Source: Halobacteriovoraceae bacterium
Lineage (GTDB): Bacteria; Bdellovibrionota; Bacteriovoracia; Bacteriovoracales; Bacteriovoracaceae
Reading direction: 5' to 3'
DNA: 32,543 bases
Assembly (NCBI GenBank): GCA_018646195.1
Contig: JABGVH010000234.1
Span: 1 to 32,543, forward strand
Shown here: one piece after another, positions 24,417 to 32,151 of the stretch
Layout of the letters: every line of letters begins with the position of its first letter
Position numbering within the stretch: the first letter of the stretch is position 1
Notes under the pieces: model-generated
Told to the model about the DNA's origin: nothing
The model's input: only the letters and a program-made list of their open reading frames with translations
Databases searched by the model: none
Made by a program: the position numbers and the translations under genes

Positions 24417-24445
24417 TTGGCATAATTAGTATTCTTGGCTATAAA
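24417..24445 (+). promoter_or_regulatory. Promoter giving a probably leaderless transcript
   Basis: TTGGCA (24417-24422) and TATAAA (24440-24445) are spaced by exactly 17 bases. Transcription would start at about 24452, next to ATG 24453, and no Shine-Dalgarno precedes that ATG. A leaderless mRNA for the fused enzyme is therefore likely. Confidence 0.6.
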
Positions 24446-24452
24446 TTGGGTC

Positions 24453-26627
24453 ATGAAAAAAAAAATACTCTGCACCCTAGGACCTAGTTCACTCAACCGT
24501 AAAGTTATCAAGCGCCTTACCGACCTTGGAGTTGATCTATTTCGAATTAACCTCTCACATACCCAGTTAGATGAACTGCCAAACGTTATCGATGAAATTA
24601 GAAAACATACCCTCGTTCCAATCTGCCTCGACTCCGAAGGCGCTCAAGTCAGAACCGGAAATTTTTCTTTTGATGAATTAACAGTTAGCGACAATAGTCT
24701 TTTATATTTAACTAAAGATAAAAATAAGGAATCAGAAAAATACATAACTTTGAATTATCCAAGACTACTCGATCAAATTGAAGAGGGAGACTTTATCAAT
24801 ATTGATTTCAATTCAGTTCTCGCTCAAGCTGTCGAAAAAAGTGGCGATGATATTCTTATACGTATATTAAATGGCGGTAAAATCGGAAAAAACAAAGCTG
24901 TCACTATTCAGAAGAGCATCGAAATGCCGGCCTTAACAGATAAAGATAAGGCCTGTTTTAAGTTAGGTATCGAAAAAGGTATCGCTCATTTTGCCCTTTC
25001 TTTTGCCAACCGAGCTTCAGATGTTTTAGAGACACGAAATATTATTGGAGAGGATTCCTTCTTAATATCAAAAATCGAATGTACCAATGGCCTACTTAAT
25101 TTAGAAGAGATTACTTGTGCCAGTGATGCAATCTTGATTGACCGAGGTGATTTATCAAGGGAACAACCGATCGAAAGAATCCCTATGCTTCAGAGGCATA
25201 TCACCAGAGAAGCAGTTAGACTCAATAGAGAAGTTTATATTGCCACAAATTTACTAGAGACAATGATTGATTCACCTCAACCAACAAGAGCTGAAGTTAA
25301 TGATATTTATAATAGTCTTAGGGATGGAGCTGATGGGCTAGTACTTGCAGCCGAAACGGCGATCGGGAAATACCCTACCGAAGCGGCTTCAATGGTTGTT
25401 AAATTGATACATGAGTTCGAAAACGAAGACCAAGCCTTATTCGATGACCGGAGTTATTACCACGCTGATCCAATGTCCTTATTAATTCCTCCTCATGGAG
25501 GGAAATTAATAAATCGATACCGTCCAAATTATGATCTAAGTGGCTTAGAAAAGGCCCCACGCTTAACCGTTCAACTAAATGACTTGATGGATTGTGAACA
25601 GATAGCTTTTGGTACCTACTCTCCCGTAGAAGGATTTTTTACAAAAAAAGAATTAACTTCTGTGCTTAGTAACTATCGCCTTCCCTGTGGCACGGTCTGG
25701 CCACTACCACTTGTCTTGGCCATAAGCGATCAGCAGAGAAAGGGACTTAAAATAGGTCAAAAAGTTATATTACAAAGTGAATCGCTGACCGAACATGCTG
25801 TACTTGAAATTGAAGATCTCTATCAAATGGACCTCGATAAAATGGCCGAGGCATGGTTCGGAACTAACTCCATGGATCATCCGGGAGTTCTTCGCCTTCA
25901 CCAACAAGGAAATAATTTTATTGGTGGCAAAATACAATTAGTTAAGAAACTAGTTTCTTCTACTGGCCAGTATGAACTTACTCCTTACCAAACTCGTTTT
26001 ATTTTTAAAGCAAAGGGCTGGGCTAAAGTAGTAGGCTTCCACACCAGGAATATTCCTCACCGCGCCCACGAGTTTATTCAAAAAGAGGCCCTAGAGCGTT
26101 CCTTTGCGGACGGTTTGTTTATAAGTCCGGTTACAGGTCCAAAAAAGAAAGGCGACTTTAAAGGGGAGCCTATTTTAAAAAGCTATCAGGCACTCATCGA
26201 TGCCGGATGCTACCCAAAAGATAAAATTCTTCTCGGGGCATTCCCTACTTTCTCTCGTTATAGTGGCCCTAGAGAGGCGGTCTTCACCGCTCTTTGCAGA
26301 AAGAACCTAGGCTGTAGCCACTTTATAATTGGAAGGGATCATACCGGAGTTAGTAATTTCTATGGCCCTGATGAGAATTTTAATTTATTTAAAAAACTAG
26401 GCGAAATAGAAATTGAACCCGTCTTTTTTAATATTGTTGGCTATAATCCTGAAAAAGAAAACTATGAAGAATCAACAAGTGCTACTAAACATTTAGAAAA
26501 TATTAGTGGTACCCAAGTGAGAGATGCCCTCAAAAAAGATAATCCCCTTCCCACTTGGTTCATAAGAGAAGAAGTTCAAAATGTAATCCGTGAAGAAATT
26601 CAAGTCGGCAAGCAGGTTTTCTACTGA
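24453..26627 (+). CDS. Pyruvate kinase-ATP sulfurylase fusion
   Basis: 724 residues from ATG 24453, where the pyruvate-kinase start KKKILCTLGPSS fits; a TTG at 24435 would add six residues. Residues 1-325 are a pyruvate kinase barrel: FRINLSH (30-36), LDSEGAQVRTG (59-69), LISKIE with Lys207 and Glu209, IDRGDL with Asp233, and Thr265 in IATNLLETM. The C-terminal pyruvate-kinase allosteric domain is absent, and Lys of the usual TKGPE motif is Glu62. Residues 350-724 are ATP sulfurylase: FHTRNIPHRAHEF, GRDHTGVSNFYG and ISGTQVRDAL are the nucleotide and sulfate motifs. The sulfurylase makes APS from sulfate and ATP. The kinase domain could regenerate ATP from PEP or be regulatory, which is inference. 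APS kinase follows with a one-base overlap. Confidence 0.88.
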   Translation: MKKKILCTLGPSSLNRKVIKRLTDLGVDLFRINLSHTQLDELPNVIDEIRKHTLVPICLDSEGAQVRTGNFSFDELTVSDNSLLYLTKDKNKESEKYITLNYPRLLDQIEEGDFINIDFNSVLAQAVEKSGDDILIRILNGGKIGKNKAVTIQKSIEMPALTDKDKACFKLGIEKGIAHFALSFANRASDVLETRNIIGEDSFLISKIECTNGLLNLEEITCASDAILIDRGDLSREQPIERIPMLQRHITREAVRLNREVYIATNLLETMIDSPQPTRAEVNDIYNSLRDGADGLVLAAETAIGKYPTEAASMVVKLIHEFENEDQALFDDRSYYHADPMSLLIPPHGGKLINRYRPNYDLSGLEKAPRLTVQLNDLMDCEQIAFGTYSPVEGFFTKKELTSVLSNYRLPCGTVWPLPLVLAISDQQRKGLKIGQKVILQSESLTEHAVLEIEDLYQMDLDKMAEAWFGTNSMDHPGVLRLHQQGNNFIGGKIQLVKKLVSSTGQYELTPYQTRFIFKAKGWAKVVGFHTRNIPHRAHEFIQKEALERSFADGLFISPVTGPKKKGDFKGEPILKSYQALIDAGCYPKDKILLGAFPTFSRYSGPREAVFTALCRKNLGCSHFIIGRDHTGVSNFYGPDENFNLFKKLGEIEIEPVFFNIVGYNPEKENYEESTSATKHLENISGTQVRDALKKDNPLPTWFIREEVQNVIREEIQVGKQVFY

Positions 26628-27157
26628 TGGCACTTGTTCTTTGGCTGACTGGCTTATCTGGTTCCGGAAAGACCACTTTGGCTGAATACGCTGCGAAGGA
26701 ATTATCTGAAAAAAAGACGTCCTCTACTATTATTGATGGAGATGATGTTCGCGATTCTTATCCAGAAAAACTAGGTTTTTCAAAAGTAGATATTCTTAAA
26801 AACAATCGCTATATAGTCGAGCTCTGCCAAAAAAAATCGGACCTTTTTGACGTCATATTTGTCCCGGTCATTTCGCCATACGAAGAGTCGAGAGCACATG
26901 CACTTAAAACTCTGGGAAAAAGCTGCAGTATTATTTATCTCAATGCCGATCTAGCATCTGTAGAAAAACGCGATGTAAAAGGCCTCTATAAAAAGGCGCG
27001 CGCCGGGATTATAAATAATATGATTGGATTGGCCGATTCAAACCCCTACCAAGTCCCCTCTTCACCGGACTTAATACTAAGCACTGGCCTTAATGGAGAC
27101 GCCCCAGAGGCCAGCCTCAAACAACTATTGGCCTTTATCGAGCAAAAATTATGCTAA
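26627..27157 (+). CDS. cysC: Adenylylsulfate (APS) kinase
   Basis: 176 residues. The enzyme phosphorylates APS to PAPS, the sulfate donor for sulfotransferases. Walker A GLSGSGKTT (9-17), the DGDDVR box (37-42), ISPYEESR (82-89) and VKGLYKKARAG (117-127) match the family. The C-terminal NPYQVPSSPDLIL is also typical. The start overlaps the stop of the fused sulfurylase by one base (TGATG), so sulfate goes to APS and then PAPS in coupled fashion. No CysH, CysD or CysN gene is near, so PAPS may serve sulfation of glycans or lipids rather than cysteine synthesis. Confidence 0.92.
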   Translation: MALVLWLTGLSGSGKTTLAEYAAKELSEKKTSSTIIDGDDVRDSYPEKLGFSKVDILKNNRYIVELCQKKSDLFDVIFVPVISPYEESRAHALKTLGKSCSIIYLNADLASVEKRDVKGLYKKARAGIINNMIGLADSNPYQVPSSPDLILSTGLNGDAPEASLKQLLAFIEQKLC

Positions 27158-27189
27158 AATAAGAACAATCTCTTTCAGGAAGAAAAAGA

Positions 27190-27453
27190 ATGTTCAGCAA
27201 GCAAGAAAAAGACAAGGAGCGTCAACAACTCAATCGCCACAGCTTCCAAATTCGCCAGGCCCTAGGCCTGCTAATACTTGCCACCTTTTGCCTTTACTTG
27301 CTCTTTTCACAACAAATTGACCTTATCAGCGCCATTGGAATCGTGACACTGCCCGTCATCACCTTAGAGTTGATGGCCTCTCTGTACCGACAATGGGCAA
27401 AAAAAGAGGGCTTAACAAAGCGCTGCAATAATGTTTATACTGAGCGTAAATAA
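27190..27453 (+). CDS. Small two-helix membrane protein
   Basis: 87 residues. A charged N-terminus of 23 residues (many Lys, Glu, Gln, Arg) is followed by two likely membrane helices, about 24-40 (LGLLILATFCLYLLF) and 46-64 (ISAIGIVTLPVITLELMAS), and a basic tail. AGGAAGA before ATG 27190 is a good ribosome binding site. It lies 32 bases after cysC and may share its transcript. No family is recognised; helper subunit or transporter accessory are both possible. Confidence 0.65.
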   Translation: MFSKQEKDKERQQLNRHSFQIRQALGLLILATFCLYLLFSQQIDLISAIGIVTLPVITLELMASLYRQWAKKEGLTKRCNNVYTERK

Positions 27454-27475
27454 ATATCAGTTCAGGGGCCAATTT

Positions 27476-27769
27476 ATGAAGATTTTTCTAACTACAGTCT
27501 TATTATCACTATCATTTAGTGCCATTGCATTAGACCTTGGAAAAATACCTACCAATAAGAGCTATCCTGGAGTTAAAGAAGACCCTATCAAAGTTCCTAA
27601 CTTCAAAGAACGCAAGGGCACTGAAGATGTTGACCTTATTTCGACAAATACCTTTCGCTGGAGCTTAGAAGAAAATTCTCCTTGCACTGTAAAAGTAACA
27701 AATGTCCATACTGAAGTTTCTTTCACAGATTCTACTCTATGTGAATCAGTTAAGACTCGCCGTCTGTAA
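27476..27769 (+). CDS. Small exported protein, unrecognised
   Basis: 97 residues from ATG 27476, supported by AGGGG at 27464-27468; an in-frame ATG at 27431 is rejected because it overlaps the upstream gene and hides the signal peptide. Signal peptide MKIFLTTVLLSLSFSAIA, then LDLG. The mature part has two Cys (SPCTVKVTN and STLCESV), likely bridged, and a proline/lysine-rich early stretch. The 3' end overlaps the convergent glycosyltransferase gene by 20 bases, an unusually long convergent overlap. No family is recognised. Confidence 0.65.
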   Translation: MKIFLTTVLLSLSFSAIALDLGKIPTNKSYPGVKEDPIKVPNFKERKGTEDVDLISTNTFRWSLEENSPCTVKVTNVHTEVSFTDSTLCESVKTRRL

Positions 27770-28832
27770 TTTTATCAACATTTCGTTTAAATGAATTTTT
27801 AAATTTTATGGCGTGATAACGCATGGCTTGGCCACGCAATTTCTGTGGCCTATAGTTTATTGAATTTTGATCGAGCTCTCCAATATTTCTTTCGAGCTCA
27901 CTAAAATCACTGGCAAAAGAAATCCCCTCTCCTTTAAAAAAATCGCGATTACGGTCCCCTTGATCAACGATAACCGGTCGGCCAGAGGCAAGCCCCCAGA
28001 GAGCGAGCTTGGGAAAATTCAACTGACCATTTTGTAATTGATCAATATCTACAACACCCCGTGCACCAGAGAGGATTGGAGAAAGATCTCCCTCTTCTTT
28101 AGGTCCTAAAAAACGAGGGTCACTGCTGCTTCTCTTTAGTGAGTCTAGGTGTTTGTCAGCCCCTACAAAATAATATGTATCTCCGGACTTCTCAAAGATA
28201 CTAATTAATTGGCCAGCACCAATCCCGGTTAAATTCTCGGCATTAACTGCATAATAATCGAGCTTACATGCGGCGCTAGGACCTTTCTCCACCTGAGGAT
28301 TAAGGGAAAATTGGTCTATCTTAAACCCCGGCTCTAGAACTTTGATATTTTTGTTTAAGTTGCTAAATTTATTTTTGAGTCCCTCTGTTGCCACCCAAAG
28401 TTCATCACACTGTCCTAGCTTGTTTTGGGACCAGTTTCTCAAATAACTTCCAAAAAATTTTTCTTTCCAGGTTTTTGGTCCGACCCTTTCGTCGAAAAGG
28501 TAAGTTATTTGTCGGGTCTTTTGGCATTTTTTAATTCCATGAGATAAACCAGAGGAGACGTTTATAATCAGATCAACACTACATGGGATAAAAAGTCGGT
28601 CAGCGGCGGTAGGAACCATATAAGCTGCTTTTTGAAAGCCTTCAAAATTTTCTACTTTATGGGAAATAAAGGATGAATTAATCTTTCTCTGCTCAATAGC
28701 ACCGCCGATTGAATGGGCCTTATGCGCCAGAGTATATACCTCAGCATCTTTGTACATTTCACAGAGCAATTCAAAGACTTCATTGGCCCGACTCTTTTCG
28801 AGAAGTTGGTCGCAGGTTAAAACTATTTTCAT
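27750..28832 (-). CDS. Glycosyltransferase, GT4 (WbaZ-like)
   Basis: 360 residues, GT-B-type fold. The N-terminal half contains ADRLFIPCSVDLIINVSSGLS, resembling the WbaZ-type GT4 enzymes of O-antigen and capsule synthesis; the C-terminal half has the donor-binding region FPKLALWGLASGRPVIVDQ. It would transfer a sugar from a nucleotide donor to a lipid-linked or polysaccharide acceptor at the inner membrane. The start ATG overlaps the stop of the UDP-glucuronate decarboxylase gene by one base (TAATG), so UDP-xylose or a related sugar could be its donor. That link is inference; acceptor and linkage cannot be told. Confidence 0.75.
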   Translation of the reverse strand: MKIVLTCDQLLEKSRANEVFELLCEMYKDAEVYTLAHKAHSIGGAIEQRKINSSFISHKVENFEGFQKAAYMVPTAADRLFIPCSVDLIINVSSGLSHGIKKCQKTRQITYLFDERVGPKTWKEKFFGSYLRNWSQNKLGQCDELWVATEGLKNKFSNLNKNIKVLEPGFKIDQFSLNPQVEKGPSAACKLDYYAVNAENLTGIGAGQLISIFEKSGDTYYFVGADKHLDSLKRSSSDPRFLGPKEEGDLSPILSGARGVVDIDQLQNGQLNFPKLALWGLASGRPVIVDQGDRNRDFFKGEGISFASDFSELERNIGELDQNSINYRPQKLRGQAMRYHAIKFKNSFKRNVDKITDGES

Positions 28833-29815
28833 TAGGAGTTGGAGGCCATTTCTTTAAAATAATTGGCGGTACGTGTAATTCCGTCCTCAAAACCAATGAC
28901 TGGAGCATACTCTGAAATGGCCTGTAGCTTGGCCAAGTTGGGACGGCGTTTTTTAGGGTCATCTTCTGGTAGCGGGTGGTAGCTTAATTCCGACTTACTA
29001 CCAAGCACCTTAATAATTGTTTCAGCGCACTCTGTAATACTGTATTCATCAGGGTTGCCACAATTAAAGGGAGTGTGAATATTTGAAAACATAACATTAT
29101 GGATGGCCTGGGCCAGGTCTGTTACAAAGCAAAAAGAGCGAGTCTGAGTTCCATCGCCGTAAATTGTAATATTCTCATCATTCATCGCCTGGTTTATAAA
29201 GTTGGGAATCACTCTCCCATCATTAGGACGCATGCGCGGGCCATAAGTATTAAAAATACGAACAATTCGAGTATCTACATTATAACGACGATAGAAAGTC
29301 ATCGTCAGAGCTTCGGCAAAGCGCTTCGATTCATCATAACAGGCACGAGGTCCAATCGGATTAACACATCCAACATACTCTTCAGTTTGCGGATGAATTT
29401 CCGGGTCACCGTAAACTTCAGAAGTCGAGGCTTCCAAAAAGCGCGCCCTTTTTTCTTTGGCCAATTCTAATAGATTAAGAGTTCCTTCAGAATTAACTCG
29501 CATTATTTCAAGAGGTATCTCTTTAAAGTCAATCGGCGAAGCAGGAGAAGCAAGAGAATAGATATAATCTATATCAATTCCCTTAAAATCCGGGAGTCCA
29601 TCAATAATATTAATTTCTTCAAAACTAAAGTTCGAATTCTTAGAAAGCAACTCAACATTTGAACGACTTCCTGTAATGAAATTATCGAGGCCTATAACTT
29701 TCGCCCCGAGTTCTAAATAAATTTCGCAAATATGAGAAGGAACGAATCCGCCGGCTCCTGCCACCAAAACTGTTTTTCCTTCTAGAGATTTAGGTAGCTG
29801 TACATTTTGTGGCAT
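28832..29815 (-). CDS. uxs: UDP-glucuronate decarboxylase-like SDR enzyme
   Basis: 327 residues. Members convert UDP-glucuronate to UDP-xylose using bound NAD. Sequence landmarks are ASTSEVYGDPEIHPQTEEY (129-147), VNPIGPRACYDESKRFAE (151-168) with the catalytic Tyr160 and Lys164, and RIFNTYGPRMRPNDGRV. The NAD-binding site GAGGFVPSH (20-28) departs from the usual GxxGxxG: the third glycine is Pro26, which may alter cofactor hold or indicate a related epimerase. It overlaps the glycosyltransferase gene by one base and follows the EamA gene 10 bases apart, so these form one transcript. The alternative is another UDP-sugar epimerase or dehydratase. Confidence 0.82.
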   Translation of the reverse strand: MPQNVQLPKSLEGKTVLVAGAGGFVPSHICEIYLELGAKVIGLDNFITGSRSNVELLSKNSNFSFEEINIIDGLPDFKGIDIDYIYSLASPASPIDFKEIPLEIMRVNSEGTLNLLELAKEKRARFLEASTSEVYGDPEIHPQTEEYVGCVNPIGPRACYDESKRFAEALTMTFYRRYNVDTRIVRIFNTYGPRMRPNDGRVIPNFINQAMNDENITIYGDGTQTRSFCFVTDLAQAIHNVMFSNIHTPFNCGNPDEYSITECAETIIKVLGSKSELSYHPLPEDDPKKRRPNLAKLQAISEYAPVIGFEDGITRTANYFKEMASNS

Positions 29816-29825
29816 GTTTTTCCCT

Positions 29826-30725
29826 TTAGTAATGCTTAATTTGTATTACCGTCGAGCCTATTAACAAAAGGCCTCCCCCTAAAAGCTGAGTGCTATCAAG
29901 GGTTGCTCCTAAGAATACCCAATTCACGCCAATTGCGCAAAAGGGGAAGAACATTTCTGCCAGTGCGCACAATCGGGCCGGCAATCGCTTAAGGCCTTGA
30001 TAATAAAAATACATCCCTAGAAGCCCTGATAGCACTACCATAACAAAAATTTTGGACCAAAACTCAGGCGCCCATTGCCATTCGAGTTCTCCAGACATGA
30101 CTACTGGGGTAAGACAAATCATTCCCATCAGGAATCTTCCTGACATAATTTCTTTTTCACTATATCCATCAGTACTCAGTTTTTTGCCAAATACAGTTGA
30201 GCTCCCCCAGCTAACCACCGCCAACAAGGCCAGACTGTAACCAATTATAGAGTCGACACTGGCCATGTCCGAATCAAAAGAGAGACCATTAGCTCCTGGC
30301 CAAAGGTCTTTAAAGGAAATCATTAAGCCGCCAACTAAACAGAGCCCGGCCCAGAAAAAATACTGACGCCTTAGTGGCTCCTTGAGATAAATACGAGCTA
30401 AGAATATCGCCACAAGTGGCTGGAGCTTTTGCAATAGTATGACGAGTGATGGATTAATAAGAGTAAATGCTTTAGTAAAGGCCAGGGTTCCAATAGCTGA
30501 ACCAAAGCCACCGATAGCGAGAAAGTGTAAAATATTGGAAAGTTTTGTCTCTAAAATTTTTTGACGGGCACGATATAATATCGGCAAACAACAAAAAACC
30601 AAGAGCAAGTGTTCTGCAAAGACTATAAATTCTGCTTGTTCACCTAATTTAAGCAGAGGGTAACGAAACAAGGTATCAACTGCCCAAAGTACACAAGCTA
30701 CAATAACAAAAAGTACACCAACCAT
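29826..30725 (-). CDS. EamA/DMT family transporter
   Basis: 299 residues with about ten hydrophobic helices in two related halves, the size and arrangement of drug/metabolite transporters. In the first half the motif LAFTKAFTLINPSLVILLQKLQP and ARIYLKEPL is typical of EamA proteins, and the second half repeats it as MYFYYQGLKRLPARL and FFPFCAIGVNWVFL. Substrate is not predictable; relatives move amino acids, sugars or nucleotide sugars. The ATG directly follows the trmFO stop (TAGATG). Given the neighbours, a role in sugar-nucleotide or lipid-linked sugar movement is possible. Confidence 0.85.
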   Translation of the reverse strand: MVGVLFVIVACVLWAVDTLFRYPLLKLGEQAEFIVFAEHLLLVFCCLPILYRARQKILETKLSNILHFLAIGGFGSAIGTLAFTKAFTLINPSLVILLQKLQPLVAIFLARIYLKEPLRRQYFFWAGLCLVGGLMISFKDLWPGANGLSFDSDMASVDSIIGYSLALLAVVSWGSSTVFGKKLSTDGYSEKEIMSGRFLMGMICLTPVVMSGELEWQWAPEFWSKIFVMVVLSGLLGMYFYYQGLKRLPARLCALAEMFFPFCAIGVNWVFLGATLDSTQLLGGGLLLIGSTVIQIKHY

Positions 30726-32084
30726 CTATAATTCAACTTTGATTTTATCGAAGGCCAGGCGGGCCCGTGCCGCAACTTTACCTTTTTTAATTTTTTTTCT
30801 TGTTTTGCGATTTTTCCGCTCTTCCTTAGTCAATGTCACAGGAGGAAGTAGTCCATGATTAATATTTGATGGGCTCGGCTTATTATTAGTCATAATATAA
30901 TTGAGCAAGGCCCCTATTCCAGTTTCTACTGGCCATTCTAAGGGAGTTTTCCCACTAATTTTTCGCCAGATTTGAGACGCAGCATAAAGACCCATGGCAG
31001 CGCTTTCTGTATATCCCTCAACACCGGTTATTTGACCAGCAAAGTAGAGTTGTGGGAACTCTCGGCTACTTAAATCTCTTCTCAGTAATTTTTTTGCATT
31101 GAGAAAGGAGTTACGGTGAACCGAACCAAGATGAATAAAGCTGGCCTCTTCAAAGCCCGGTATTTTACGAAAAACTCTCACTTGTTCCGGATACTTGAGA
31201 CGGGTTTGAAACCCTACTAAATTAAAGGCACTTCCCAGCAAGTTTTCTTTTCTGAGTTGCACACAAGCATAGGGTCGCTTTCCATCAGGTAACTCAAGTC
31301 CGATCGGCTTCATACAAGAAAAACGAGCTGTTTCCTCTCCCCTCTCGGCCATGATGTCGATGGGAAGACAGCTTTCAAAAAATTTGTATTCTTCAAAGTC
31401 CTTGGACTCAACTTTTTCGGCAGCTACTAATTCACTAATAAAATCGACATACTCATCTTTAGTAAATGGAGCATTAAGATAGTCTGCTTCTATTCCCTCT
31501 TCTTCCGGAACAGGCTTGTGGCGATCTTTATAATAAAGTTTTTCATAATTTAGAGAATCAGCATCTACTACTGGTGCAATTGCATCATAAAAGTAGAGAT
31601 CTTCTTTACCAAGAGTCTTTTGCATCCATTCTTCTAGTGCTTCTGAAGTCAATGGACCGGTGGCAACTATTATATACGAGCAATCATATTTTAGGCCCCA
31701 GTCTAGTGGATCACCAACCACTTCTTTAACAACTTCAATTAAGGCATGATTTTCGAGTTTTTCCGTGATTGCCAAAGAAAATTTCTCTCGATCCACCGCC
31801 AAAGCGTCTCCAGCGGGAACTTGATTTTGGTAAGCCGCCTCTAGCACCAGAGAGCCCATAGCATTCATTTCATATTTTAAAAGACCATGCCCACTCGAAG
31901 GGTCCATGGATTTAAGGGAGTTTGTGCAGACTAATTCACCAAATGATTTTAATTTCTGTGAAGGATTTGGGGTTTTAGACTTACCCTCCACCAGAACTAC
32001 CGGCACTCCTTTTCCGGCCAAGAACCAAGCGGCATCGCTGCCGGCAAGACCTGCACCTATCACTAAGACTTTTTGATTTTTCAT
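30726..32084 (-). CDS. trmFO: Folate-dependent tRNA uracil-54 methyltransferase TrmFO
   Basis: 452 residues from ATG 32084; GTG at 32096 would add four residues. The enzyme makes 5-methyluridine at position 54 of tRNA with methylene-tetrahydrofolate and FAD. The FAD site VIGAGLAGSDAAWFLA is at 8-23. ELVCTNSLKS and SCLPIDIMAERGEETARF carry the conserved cysteines, and MKPIGL and GQITGVEGYTESAAMGL complete the family pattern. A basic C-terminal stretch (RKNRKTRKKIKKGK) is longer and more basic than I expect and may help tRNA binding. It is followed without a gap by the EamA gene and is divergent from nadE. Confidence 0.93.
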   Translation of the reverse strand: MKNQKVLVIGAGLAGSDAAWFLAGKGVPVVLVEGKSKTPNPSQKLKSFGELVCTNSLKSMDPSSGHGLLKYEMNAMGSLVLEAAYQNQVPAGDALAVDREKFSLAITEKLENHALIEVVKEVVGDPLDWGLKYDCSYIIVATGPLTSEALEEWMQKTLGKEDLYFYDAIAPVVDADSLNYEKLYYKDRHKPVPEEEGIEADYLNAPFTKDEYVDFISELVAAEKVESKDFEEYKFFESCLPIDIMAERGEETARFSCMKPIGLELPDGKRPYACVQLRKENLLGSAFNLVGFQTRLKYPEQVRVFRKIPGFEEASFIHLGSVHRNSFLNAKKLLRRDLSSREFPQLYFAGQITGVEGYTESAAMGLYAASQIWRKISGKTPLEWPVETGIGALLNYIMTNNKPSPSNINHGLLPPVTLTKEERKNRKTRKKIKKGKVAARARLAFDKIKVEL

Positions 32085-32106
32085 GCTATAGTTCACTTGT
32101 TATTTG

Positions 32107-32117
32107 ACCCATTGGGT
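32107..32117. promoter_or_regulatory. Palindrome between trmFO and nadE
   Basis: ACCCA-T-TGGGT is a perfect 11-base palindrome in the 67-base gap between the divergent starts of trmFO and nadE. It sits where both promoters should lie, so it may be an operator, but no regulator is known here and chance is possible. Confidence 0.3.
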
Positions 32118-32151
32118 AGCATGATTAGCCCACTGTGGCCATGGGAGTCGT

